From an uncultured Candidatus Saccharibacteria bacterium (GTDB taxonomy: Bacteria > Patescibacteria > Saccharimonadia > Saccharimonadales > CAMLKC01), in assembly GCA_946479025.1 (NCBI GenBank), contig CAMLDM010000019.1, positions 1 through 14,683 of the forward strand: 14,683 bases of DNA. The letters are read 5' to 3'. The position numbers and the translations under genes were made by a program. Shown piece after piece: positions 1 to 6,001 of this stretch (positions are counted from its first letter, which is position 1; each line of letters begins with the position of its first letter). The notes below the pieces were generated by a model. It was not told the origin of the DNA. It searched no databases and worked only from the letters and a program-made list of their open reading frames with translations.

Positions 1-49
1 GTGATTAGCTAAGCCGCGTCTCGCCATATTGATACTGCCTTGGAGGGTG

Positions 50-55
50 TATAAT
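50..55 (+). promoter_or_regulatory. -10 box of the nucleotidyltransferase gene, leaderless arrangement
   Basis: A perfect TATAAT is followed by six bases and then the ATG at 62, so transcription would begin at or beside the start codon. A weak TTGATA lies at 29-34 with a short 15-base spacer. No Shine-Dalgarno sequence fits between the -10 box and the ATG. Confidence 0.7.
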
Positions 56-61
56 TTCCTT

Positions 62-841
62 ATGCCATTTCCTCTTCTTTTAAACCGCCCGGAAGCACAG
101 CAGGTGTTCCAAGAAGTAGTTGCTGATCTTCCCAATGACGTAGAAGCATACATCGTCGGCGGAGCAGTCCGTAATGCGCTCTATTATCACCACTTCAAAG
201 AGCGGCTTCGCCAGCGCGACTACGATCAGATTGCTACTAAAAATTCGCGGCATTATCTGGACTTTTTGCGCTCAAAAGGATTTTACGAAGGCAAGATCGT
301 CCATGACGATCAGCTCATCCTTTGTAAAGATCTGGTGCGACCCGCCACGCCAAATGGATATGACGACACGGTCGTTTTTGATATCCATCCGATCGATAAC
401 ACCACCGCGGAAGAAAATCTTCTCACACACGTTGGCCTTACTATTAACGGGTTCGCGCTTTCGCTCCGGGATGTATTCGCGCCTAACTGGATTGAACGTA
501 TTATCGAACTGCCGCACGCAAAAGACGATCTGGCAAAGAAGCAGATGCATGTTAATATGGCGGGCTACGCCTCCGATCCGGCGTACTTTTTCTCCGTGCT
601 CCGCTTCATGGGAGCCGGGTTTGCGCCGCCGCCTCACGATGAAATGAAGCTTCTGCTCGAGGAGTTACCGAAGCTGGAAAATGAACGGTTCGGACGAAAT
701 GTTACCAAGATTTATGAATATCTAGGGGGAGAAGCAAACGCCCGGCGACTTGCCGATACTTTGGGAGTGCAGGGAGATGTTTTCAGCGAACAAGCTGTTA
801 AAAGCGGCCACGTAAGTATTACGCCTATACCTTCTGAATAA
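62..841 (+). CDS. Compact poly(A)-polymerase/CCA-enzyme-family nucleotidyltransferase
   Basis: A 259-residue protein with the head fold of class II tRNA nucleotidyltransferases and poly(A) polymerases. Visible motifs are the glycine loop VGGAVRN (32-38), the metal-binding pair in RDYDQI (D53, D55), a likely third acidic residue in VVFDIHPI (D107), TINGFAL (127-133, matching the family TINALAY motif), and DPAYFFSVLRF (172-182, matching the arginine-rich DPxRxLRxxRF motif). The segment ERFGRNVTKIYEYLGG (208-223) fits the start of the neck domain. It stops there, so the body and tail of full-length CCA enzymes (about 400 residues) are missing. Divergent points are N38 for the usual Asp and loss of two of three arginines in the DP motif. 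I choose the ATG at 62 over an upstream in-frame codon because the -10 box at 50-55 lies inside that extension. It may not be a true CCA-adding enzyme; the substrate is unknown. Confidence 0.78.
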   Translation: MPFPLLLNRPEAQQVFQEVVADLPNDVEAYIVGGAVRNALYYHHFKERLRQRDYDQIATKNSRHYLDFLRSKGFYEGKIVHDDQLILCKDLVRPATPNGYDDTVVFDIHPIDNTTAEENLLTHVGLTINGFALSLRDVFAPNWIERIIELPHAKDDLAKKQMHVNMAGYASDPAYFFSVLRFMGAGFAPPPHDEMKLLLEELPKLENERFGRNVTKIYEYLGGEANARRLADTLGVQGDVFSEQAVKSGHVSITPIPSE

Positions 842-871
842 TGACATAGACTTCCGGCTCGCCCCATATAA

Positions 872-899
872 AAAGCCCAGATCTTACGATTTGGGCTTT
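872..899. terminator. Bidirectional terminator between convergent genes
   Basis: An 8-bp stem, AAAGCCCA (872-879) with TGGGCTTT (892-899), closes a 12-base loop. It is flanked by A residues on the left and T residues on the right, so it can act in both directions. It sits between the stop codon at 841 on the plus strand and the stop of the small gene at 906 on the minus strand. Confidence 0.7.
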
Positions 900-905
900 A
901 GTTCA

Positions 906-998
906 CTAGATGCGCTGAGCTTTACGCTTTGCTGCTTTTAGTTTCTTTTTACGAGCGCGTTTGATATCGGCGCTGTGCCAACTGCGGTGTTTTGCCAT
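906..998 (-). CDS. 30-residue highly basic small protein
   Basis: The minus strand reads ATG at 998 to TAG at 906-908 and encodes 30 residues. It opens MAKHRSWHSADIKRAR and continues with a Lys/Arg/Ala-rich tail containing RKKKLKAAKRK. Support for expression is an AAAGGA Shine-Dalgarno sequence a few bases before the ATG, an extended -10 box (TGGTACAAT) at 1026-1034, and the terminator just past the stop. The composition suggests an RNA- or ribosome-binding protein similar in style to the tiny ribosomal proteins, but I do not recognise the family. The combination of promoter, ribosome site and terminator makes it more credible than a chance open frame. Confidence 0.62.
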   Translation of the reverse strand: MAKHRSWHSADIKRARKKKLKAAKRKAQRI

Positions 999-1025
999 TG
1001 ATTTCCTTTTTTAAAAACTCTGGTA

Positions 1026-1034
1026 ATTGTACCA
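1026..1034 (-). promoter_or_regulatory. Extended -10 promoter of the 30-residue basic protein
   Basis: On the minus strand the sequence reads TGGTACAAT, an extended -10 element. A start site about seven bases downstream would give a leader of roughly 20 bases containing the Shine-Dalgarno sequence. It lies in the 71-base gap after the dehydrogenase stop codon, so the small gene need not depend on readthrough. Confidence 0.55.
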
Positions 1035-1069
1035 TACTATCCCGTAAGGTTCCAAAAGTTGAGATTTTG

Positions 1070-2056
1070 CTAAAGATACCCGAGCGTCTTAAGCACCACC
1101 TCGTCAACCTCAACCATGCCTGTTGCTTGGGATTTGTCATAGGTTGTTCGGGTACGGTCACTCGGCAAGCGAATCTCACTGACGCCCTCCTGTTTGCGTG
1201 ACGCCCTAATGATCTTAACCAAGTCGGAAGTTTGTGCCTTGAAATCTGCGATATCAACCAAGAGCTCCGGATTAATGGCCATAAACATGTTGCCATAGTC
1301 CTTTCCGTTATTCTCATAGTCGCAGTACGCCGAGGCAACAAGCGGACCGGAAAGAAGTTCGACGATCATGCTGAGTCCAGCTCCTTTGTAGCTATTATCA
1401 AAAGGATACAGCGCGCCCTCAAGCGCTTCGTTCGGATCAACGGTCGGACGGCCTTCTTTATCAATAGCTACACCCTCCGGAAGCCGTTCACCATGCACCC
1501 GGGCAAGAACAAGCCCCGTCCAAGTCATCTTTGAGGTACCCATGTCAAACAGTAGCGGTTGGTCTAAAGTTGGCACGCCAAAGGCCATAGGGTTCGTGCC
1601 AAAAAGAGGGTCGCTGCTTCCAAAGGGCGCGATGACTCCGGCAGAACGAGCCATAGCAATACCGATCAGGTCATTTTGAGCAATACGATCAACGTAATAC
1701 CCCAGGGCACCACTGCTACAAAATGTGTTATTCACACCGACGATTCCAAAGTCATGCTCCTTAGCTTTTTGAATAACCGCATCAACCGCCTGCTGACAGG
1801 CCAAAGGAGCGGGGGCATGGTGCGCATTGATGAGCTGTGACAGTTTCGTATCGCGAGTAATTTCCATAGGCGCAGTCGGTTTTTCATCTTGTACAGGTTC
1901 ACCTCCTATCAGTTTGGCAATGCCCATCGAGGTAATTCCGGACATGTCAGCCCACAACAAAACGTCGGCCATTCTGATTGCTTCGGCTTCACTAAAGTCC
2001 TTCTGAGTAAAGGTGTTTAACATTTTGGACCGCAGTTCATTGATGGATATTTTCAT
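1070..2056 (-). CDS. Ldh_2 (malate/L-lactate/ureidoglycolate dehydrogenase) family oxidoreductase, active-site variant
   Basis: A 328-residue protein, the normal length for the NAD(P)-dependent Ldh_2 family that includes AllD, YiaK and bacterial L-sulfolactate and imine reductases. Family landmarks are FGIVGVNNT (103-111), GALGYY (116-121), IAPFGSSDPLFGTNPMAFGVP (142-162), the nucleotide-binding segment DKEGRPTVDPNEAL (199-212), and YKGAGLSMIVELLSG (223-237). Two expected histidines are missing. The SHG motif is S43-M44-G45, and the HFG region after the NS motif reads TFCSSG (111-116). Members with these changes may use a different substrate or be non-catalytic. The start is fixed by a leaderless -10 box. 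No neighbouring pathway gene points to a substrate. Confidence 0.85.
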   Translation of the reverse strand: MKISINELRSKMLNTFTQKDFSEAEAIRMADVLLWADMSGITSMGIAKLIGGEPVQDEKPTAPMEITRDTKLSQLINAHHAPAPLACQQAVDAVIQKAKEHDFGIVGVNNTFCSSGALGYYVDRIAQNDLIGIAMARSAGVIAPFGSSDPLFGTNPMAFGVPTLDQPLLFDMGTSKMTWTGLVLARVHGERLPEGVAIDKEGRPTVDPNEALEGALYPFDNSYKGAGLSMIVELLSGPLVASAYCDYENNGKDYGNMFMAINPELLVDIADFKAQTSDLVKIIRASRKQEGVSEIRLPSDRTRTTYDKSQATGMVEVDEVVLKTLGYL

Positions 2057-2062
2057 AGAGGT

Positions 2063-2071
2063 ATTATATCA
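2063..2071 (-). promoter_or_regulatory. Extended -10 box of the Ldh_2 gene, leaderless arrangement
   Basis: The minus strand reads TGATATAAT, an extended and perfect -10 box. Six bases separate it from the ATG at 2056. There is no room for a Shine-Dalgarno sequence. Confidence 0.72.
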
Positions 2072-2167
2072 AGCCCCGGCCGATCCGGAGTAAGATCGAC
2101 AAACTTAACTTTGCCCCATGGTCACTCTTATCCCGTGACTCATCTCACAGACATCCGTTCCAGTAGG

Positions 2168-2200
2168 TGCTACATTCAAACGGTAACGGAGGGAGGTATT
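2168..2200 (+). promoter_or_regulatory. Promoter and strong ribosome binding site of the secreted repeat protein
   Basis: TGCTACATT (2168-2176) is a possible extended -10 box. It is followed by a short leader ending in GGAGGGAGGT (2188-2197), a very strong Shine-Dalgarno sequence immediately before the ATG at 2201. This decides the start: the open frame extends upstream to 2111 but without any ribosome site, and the peptide from 2201 begins with a proper signal sequence. An inverted repeat GTCAC/GTGAC (2121-2125, 2135-2139) lies further upstream with unknown role. Confidence 0.55.
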
Positions 2201-3586
2201 ATGGGGAATATTCAACAAATATCACGATTCAAACGATGGCTGGGGGTGGTAGCTGCCGGCTTCGTCGGCCTTAGCGCTTCGTTTCTTATCTCGCTAAGCA
2301 GTGGCAACGCGCTGCTTGCCGAGAGCGGGTCGGGACAAATAAGCGGCCGGGTGATGGAAACAAACGGCACGCCGATTGCGGGTGCCACTGTCAAGGCGTT
2401 CGCTTCCGCGGACGCCTATTATCATGGCGAGATGGCCGCGAATACCGTAAGTGCGAGTGATGGCAGCTATACGCTCGGCAGTCTGCCGGACGGTAACTAC
2501 ACGGTGCTTTTCAATGACTATTCAGATGGTGGCAGCAACCACGCCTGGGCCTGGCAATTTTATAACACGTCGAATAAAATTCCCGAGCTCGCAAACCAGG
2601 TTGCGGTAAACGGCGGCGCCACAGTAGATGGTATCGACGCATATCTGCTACCGGCTGGCCAAATCAGCGGCAAGGTTACCGACCGTAGCGGCAATCCGCT
2701 GGCTAATATTAAGGTGGGCGCTTACGGCATGAACGACGACTTTGCGAACAATCAGGAACTGCCAATAACCAGCACGACGGGCGCCGATGGCACGTACACG
2801 CTCCAAGGCGTTATGGCAAACGTTTATGATTACGCCGTTACCTTCAACATGAACCATGTCGATCACTATGCACAGCTCTGGTATGACAACGTCACTTCGT
2901 CGGATGATGCGGCCGGCGTGAATGTTGCTGCGGGCCAAACCCACACAGGCATCGATGCGCAGCTTTACCAAACCGGGCAGATAAGCGGAACTGTCACGAC
3001 GCAATTCGGCAAGACGCTGGGCGGCATTACGCTTGAGTTGTTTGCACAGGGTGTAAATGTAGGGGACGGACCCTTTGCCACTGCGCTTACGGACGGCTCG
3101 GGCGCGTTTACATTTCAGGACGTTCCTACAGGTACGTACTATCTGAACGTAAACGACCAGAATTCAGACACCTACAAAGACGCATATTCCAGTCAGTGGT
3201 ACGACCGCGTATCTTCGGAAAGTGATGCAACGCCGCTAAATGTTACGGCTGGCGGTAACCTGGCCGTGAACGTACACCTCAATAAACTCGTACCGACACT
3301 GACCGTCCTTACGTCTACGCCAAACCCGGCACACGTCGGTCAAAGAGTAACGTTCACCGCGCTATCACTACCAGTACTACACGGCGGCCTCATGATTTTC
3401 AAGGACAACGGACAGCTCATGCCAGGCTGCGCGTTTACGCAGTTCTCCAGCATGACGGCGACCTGCAACGTTAGCTATAATCAGCCCGGCATTCACAATG
3501 TGACTGCCTCTTTTGCGGGTGATATGACATACGGCGCAAGCACGTCCAACACCGTGATAGAGAAAGTGGTTGGCCGCCACTGGTAA
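2201..3586 (+). CDS. Secreted protein with three carboxypeptidase-regulatory-like repeats and a C-terminal Ig-like domain
   Basis: A 461-residue exported protein. Residues 1-40 form a signal peptide with the basic stretch RFKR, a long hydrophobic core, and likely cleavage near residues 36-41. Three related repeats of about 105 residues follow (45-151, 153-257, 259-362). Each begins GQISG and contains a DGxYT or GxFT turn, as in CNA-B/carboxypeptidase-regulatory-like beta-sandwiches. An aromatic QFYN/LWYD/QWYD motif and a V.aGxtvxgidaxL ending close each unit. Residues 364-457 resemble a bacterial Ig-like repeat (Big_3_5 style), with C410 and C422 able to form a disulfide. There is no LPxTG signal or C-terminal membrane helix, so it is probably released or held non-covalently. 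An adhesion or surface-coat role is inference; no catalytic motif is visible. Confidence 0.82.
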   Translation: MGNIQQISRFKRWLGVVAAGFVGLSASFLISLSSGNALLAESGSGQISGRVMETNGTPIAGATVKAFASADAYYHGEMAANTVSASDGSYTLGSLPDGNYTVLFNDYSDGGSNHAWAWQFYNTSNKIPELANQVAVNGGATVDGIDAYLLPAGQISGKVTDRSGNPLANIKVGAYGMNDDFANNQELPITSTTGADGTYTLQGVMANVYDYAVTFNMNHVDHYAQLWYDNVTSSDDAAGVNVAAGQTHTGIDAQLYQTGQISGTVTTQFGKTLGGITLELFAQGVNVGDGPFATALTDGSGAFTFQDVPTGTYYLNVNDQNSDTYKDAYSSQWYDRVSSESDATPLNVTAGGNLAVNVHLNKLVPTLTVLTSTPNPAHVGQRVTFTALSLPVLHGGLMIFKDNGQLMPGCAFTQFSSMTATCNVSYNQPGIHNVTASFAGDMTYGASTSNTVIEKVVGRHW

Positions 3587-3668
3587 ATTATTACGGTCGT
3601 TTAGGGTTGGGAAGTCGGGGTCGACATTCAAGCGATATCACAGGTCATGAGCCAAGCGTAGAATTTTC

Positions 3669-3677
3669 TGGTAAAGT
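3669..3677 (+). promoter_or_regulatory. Extended -10 box of the membrane protein-tag operon, leaderless arrangement
   Basis: TGGTAAAGT is an extended -10 element whose hexamer ends exactly six bases before the ATG at 3684. The match to TATAAT is imperfect, but the TGG extension and the spacing repeat the pattern of the other genes here. The rest of the 3587-3683 gap shows no terminator or other structure that I can support. Confidence 0.5.
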
Positions 3678-3683
3678 AACTAT

Positions 3684-4286
3684 ATGGATCGACGCACGAA
3701 AAGTAGCGCCAAACGCAAGCTCGCCAATTCATTTGGTTATCTCGGTTATTTGTTCTGCTTCTTACAGTGGTTTTGGGTCGTATTGCTTTATTTCAGCGTA
3801 CTCAAGCTCGTCACTACACCGCTGGTTCCGCACGCCGACAGCCACACCGAGCAGATTTCGCTGCCAACATATACGCTCCCGAGCTCGCTCGAAATCATCA
3901 TCTTTGTGGTCGTCGTGCTCGTGATGATCGCCGCCACCGTGTATGCATTTATTCAAATACCCGTCGGTGTCGCAAAAACCAGCGACAAGGTCGTACACAA
4001 GACCGCCGAAACGATGGCGCCGATTATTATTAAGTCGCAACACAAAAAAGACACCAAGAAAAACCGCATCAAAATAACCGCGAGACTTATACTGGCAATC
4101 AAGCTGCTACTAGTCATTATTCCTGTAGCGCTGACAGCAGCGTCGGGGCTGCTGAAAGACCAGCCCGTTGATTATGCGGTCGCTCTGGCCGTCGGCATCG
4201 GAATCAGCAGTCTGAGTGTCATTTTCTTTGCCGTCCAATACGCCCTGGCACGCCTACTTCATGTTAAATTACCGGACGTAGCGTAA
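3684..4286 (+). CDS. Four-helix integral membrane protein, unknown function
   Basis: A 200-residue protein with a basic N-terminus (RRTKSSAKRK) and four predicted membrane helices at about 17-41, 69-93, 132-153 and 164-187. A Lys-rich loop (117-130) lies between helices 2 and 3, which by the positive-inside rule is cytoplasmic. The 27-residue loop between helices 1 and 2 would then be external. No recognised family motif is visible. Its stop TAA shares its last base with the ATG of the glycosylase gene, so the two genes are translationally coupled and very likely cotranscribed. That link alone does not show a repair role. Confidence 0.75.
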   Translation: MDRRTKSSAKRKLANSFGYLGYLFCFLQWFWVVLLYFSVLKLVTTPLVPHADSHTEQISLPTYTLPSSLEIIIFVVVVLVMIAATVYAFIQIPVGVAKTSDKVVHKTAETMAPIIIKSQHKKDTKKNRIKITARLILAIKLLLVIIPVALTAASGLLKDQPVDYAVALAVGIGISSLSVIFFAVQYALARLLHVKLPDVA

Positions 4287-4843
4287 TGATTGAAACCAAA
4301 AAGCGCTGCAAATGGGCCGAGTCCAGCGAACTCATGACGAAATATCACGACGAAGAGTGGGGCAGGCCGCTCCACGATGACCGCCGGCTGTTTGAGATGC
4401 TCAACCTGGAGGGCGCACAGGCGGGACTAAGCTGGCAAACGATCCTGGCTAGGCGCGACAATTACCGTAAAGCTTTTGACAATTTTAACGCAGAAAAGAT
4501 CGCGCGTTACGATGACAAAAAGCGCGCTGAGCTGTTGCAAGACGCTGGCATCATCCGCAACCGGCTAAAAATCAACGCCGTCATCGAAAACGCAAAAGCA
4601 TATTTGGAAATCAAACGGACCTCCGGGAGTTTCGATGCGTACGTTTGGAGTTTCACAGATAGCAAAACTCTTCTTCGTCCCGACCAAATGCAAGCTGAAA
4701 AAATAAGCAAAACCATGAGCAAAGACCTGAAAAAGCGCGGCTTCCGCTTCATCGGCCCAACAACATGCTACGCCTTCATGCAGGCAACCGGCATAGTGAA
4801 CGATCACGAGCCAAGCTGTTTTTACTCAAAAAACCGACCGTAA
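4286..4843 (+). CDS. tag: DNA-3-methyladenine glycosylase I
   Basis: A 185-residue protein, the usual Tag length. It excises 3-methyladenine from alkylated DNA to begin base excision repair in the cytoplasm. Family features include CKWAE at the N-terminus, YHDEEWG (20-26), LEGAQAGLSW (41-50), GIIRNRLKI (88-96), MSKDLKKRGF (143-152) and GPTTCYAFMQATG. The zinc ligands known from the E. coli enzyme (Cys4, His17, His175, Cys179) map to C8, H21, H174 and C178 with identical spacing. Tyr16 and Glu38 map to Y20 and E42. All key residues are present, so it should be active. The start overlaps the upstream stop codon in TAATG, which suggests translational coupling to the membrane protein. Confidence 0.96.
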   Translation: MIETKKRCKWAESSELMTKYHDEEWGRPLHDDRRLFEMLNLEGAQAGLSWQTILARRDNYRKAFDNFNAEKIARYDDKKRAELLQDAGIIRNRLKINAVIENAKAYLEIKRTSGSFDAYVWSFTDSKTLLRPDQMQAEKISKTMSKDLKKRGFRFIGPTTCYAFMQATGIVNDHEPSCFYSKNRP

Positions 4844-4874
4844 CACGTCGCTTGCAGGGCGTCCCGTGAAGGTC

Positions 4875-4880
4875 TACAAT
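4875..4880 (+). promoter_or_regulatory. -10 box of the deaminase gene, leaderless arrangement
   Basis: TACAAT is followed by six bases and then the ATG at 4887. The open frame extends upstream to an ATG-less start region around 4866, but that extension overlaps this promoter, so 4887 is the better start. The -35 region has no good match. Confidence 0.6.
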
Positions 4881-4886
4881 CTTACT

Positions 4887-5387
4887 ATGGAAGACCTCGA
4901 TATATCATACATGCGCGTAGCGCTTGACGCGGCAAAAGCATCAAAGGAGAGCGGGGACGTACCTTTTGGAGCGGTTGTGGTACATGAAAACAAAATAATC
5001 GCTGCCGTTTCAAACAGCGAGCACGTCGACCAAGACGTCACCAAACACGCCGAACTAAAAGCAATCAGCGAAGCAAGCCGCATTCTCGGCACGCGCGATT
5101 TAAGCGATTGCACCGTCTACAGCACCGTCGAGCCATGCCCGATGTGTGCGGGCGCGATTTTCCATGCCTGCGTAAGACGCGTGGTATTCGGGATGTCGCG
5201 CGACGATTTAACACACTTGTTTCGCACCCGTAATATCCGCCTGTGGCACTTAGCCGACGATTGGCATTATAGGCCGGAGATCGTCGGTGGGATACTGAAG
5301 GACGAAGTAATCGAGGTATTTTTAGATTACAAACAGCCGTTCAGAGTACCGGCCAAAGCCAAAAAAGCGCCGATAAAAACCATATAA
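4887..5387 (+). CDS. TadA/guanine-deaminase-type nucleoside deaminase
   Basis: A 166-residue zinc-dependent member of the cytidine-deaminase fold. The zinc site is HAE (H54, with E56 as proton shuttle) and PCPMC (C84, C87). Length and the GILKDE segment near the C-terminus resemble TadA, which converts adenosine to inosine at the wobble base of tRNA-Arg, and N43 fits the conserved base-contacting Asn. The segment between FGMSRDD and the final helix (RNIRLWHLADDWHYRPEI) differs from typical TadA, where a conserved Gly/Ser-rich stretch lies. It could therefore be a guanine, cytosine or other free-base deaminase. The gap to tag is 43 bases, and the C-terminus is Lys/Ala-rich. Confidence 0.83.
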   Translation: MEDLDISYMRVALDAAKASKESGDVPFGAVVVHENKIIAAVSNSEHVDQDVTKHAELKAISEASRILGTRDLSDCTVYSTVEPCPMCAGAIFHACVRRVVFGMSRDDLTHLFRTRNIRLWHLADDWHYRPEIVGGILKDEVIEVFLDYKQPFRVPAKAKKAPIKTI

Positions 5388-5423
5388 CAGAACCGCCGGC
5401 TATGTCCTCCCGCTCTTATCATC

Positions 5424-5432
5424 TGCTATACT
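5424..5432 (+). promoter_or_regulatory. Extended -10 box of the NUDIX gene, leaderless arrangement
   Basis: TGCTATACT is an extended -10 element. Its hexamer ends at 5432, six bases before the ATG at 5439. No -35 match is seen at the expected distance. Confidence 0.68.
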
Positions 5433-5438
5433 TCTCCT

Positions 5439-5948
5439 ATGAGCGCTGACAAATACAAAAGACTTGTCCAGACTTCCGTCACCTGCTTTCTTTACCATAA
5501 TGACAAGTATCTTTTTCTCAAACGGAACTTAAACAAACGAGTTGATCCCGGCAGATTAAATGGCGTCGGCGGACGGCTTGAACCCGGTGAAAATTACCTG
5601 GATGCTGCAATCCGGGAAACCGAGGAAGAAACAGGCTACCAGGTGAACGTCGAAGATGTCAGCCTTTCGGGCGTCGTAAAATTGGAGGGCGGCTACGACG
5701 AAGATTGGGTAATGTGTTTTTTCAAAATTAAAGTTCCTCACATGAACATACCACTTGGCAGTAAGGTAGAAAATGAGGGCGAACTAATATGGCTTCACAA
5801 AGATGAGATCCTCAAAAGTGAGCATGATCTCGTCGACGATCTGAACTATTGCATGCAGGATATCGTTAACGGCAAAGAACAGTTTTTCATCACGGCACAG
5901 CTCGACACGCATCAGAAAATTACAGCGGCAAGCATTAGCAAGAGATAA
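5439..5948 (+). CDS. NUDIX hydrolase, MutT-like
   Basis: A 169-residue protein with a complete Nudix box: G45, E51, R59-E60 and E63-E64-x-G66 at canonical spacing. It should hydrolyse a nucleoside diphosphate linked to another group, using magnesium. The segment before the box (FLKRNLNKRVDPGRLNGVGG) is typical of nucleotide-sanitising NUDIX enzymes such as 8-oxo-dGTP diphosphatases, but substrate cannot be assigned from the box alone. It follows tag and a nucleoside deaminase on the same strand within about 50 bases, so a role in cleaning damaged nucleotides is a reasonable inference. Confidence 0.9.
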   Translation: MSADKYKRLVQTSVTCFLYHNDKYLFLKRNLNKRVDPGRLNGVGGRLEPGENYLDAAIRETEEETGYQVNVEDVSLSGVVKLEGGYDEDWVMCFFKIKVPHMNIPLGSKVENEGELIWLHKDEILKSEHDLVDDLNYCMQDIVNGKEQFFITAQLDTHQKITAASISKR

Positions 5949-5984
5949 GCTTCACGCTCAACACCCGACAAACAGTAGTATCCT

Positions 5985-5992
5985 GGTATAAT
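5985..5992 (+). promoter_or_regulatory. Extended -10 box of the S10-like hydrolase gene
   Basis: The sequence TGG followed by TATAAT spans 5984-5992. Nine bases separate it from the ATG at 6002, so a transcript would be leaderless or carry only two or three leading bases. No Shine-Dalgarno sequence is present. Confidence 0.68.
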
Positions 5993-6001
5993 ATTGAAAT
6001 C

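Noticed and set aside
29..61. Upstream extension of the nucleotidyltransferase gene
   Set aside because: A perfect -10 box lies inside it, six bases before the ATG at 62, and the protein family motifs need no such extension.
949..1341. Minus-strand open frame of 130 codons overlapping the dehydrogenase end
   Set aside because: It is an alternate frame over a well-supported gene and the small basic gene; low-complexity Arg-rich translation with no motif or promoter of its own.
2111..2200. N-terminal extension of the secreted repeat protein
   Set aside because: It contains the likely promoter and leader; the strong Shine-Dalgarno sequence and signal peptide place the start at 2201.
3607..3924. 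Open frame of 105 codons across the membrane protein start
   Set aside because: Ser/Arg-rich alternate frame of the membrane protein gene with no ribosome site.
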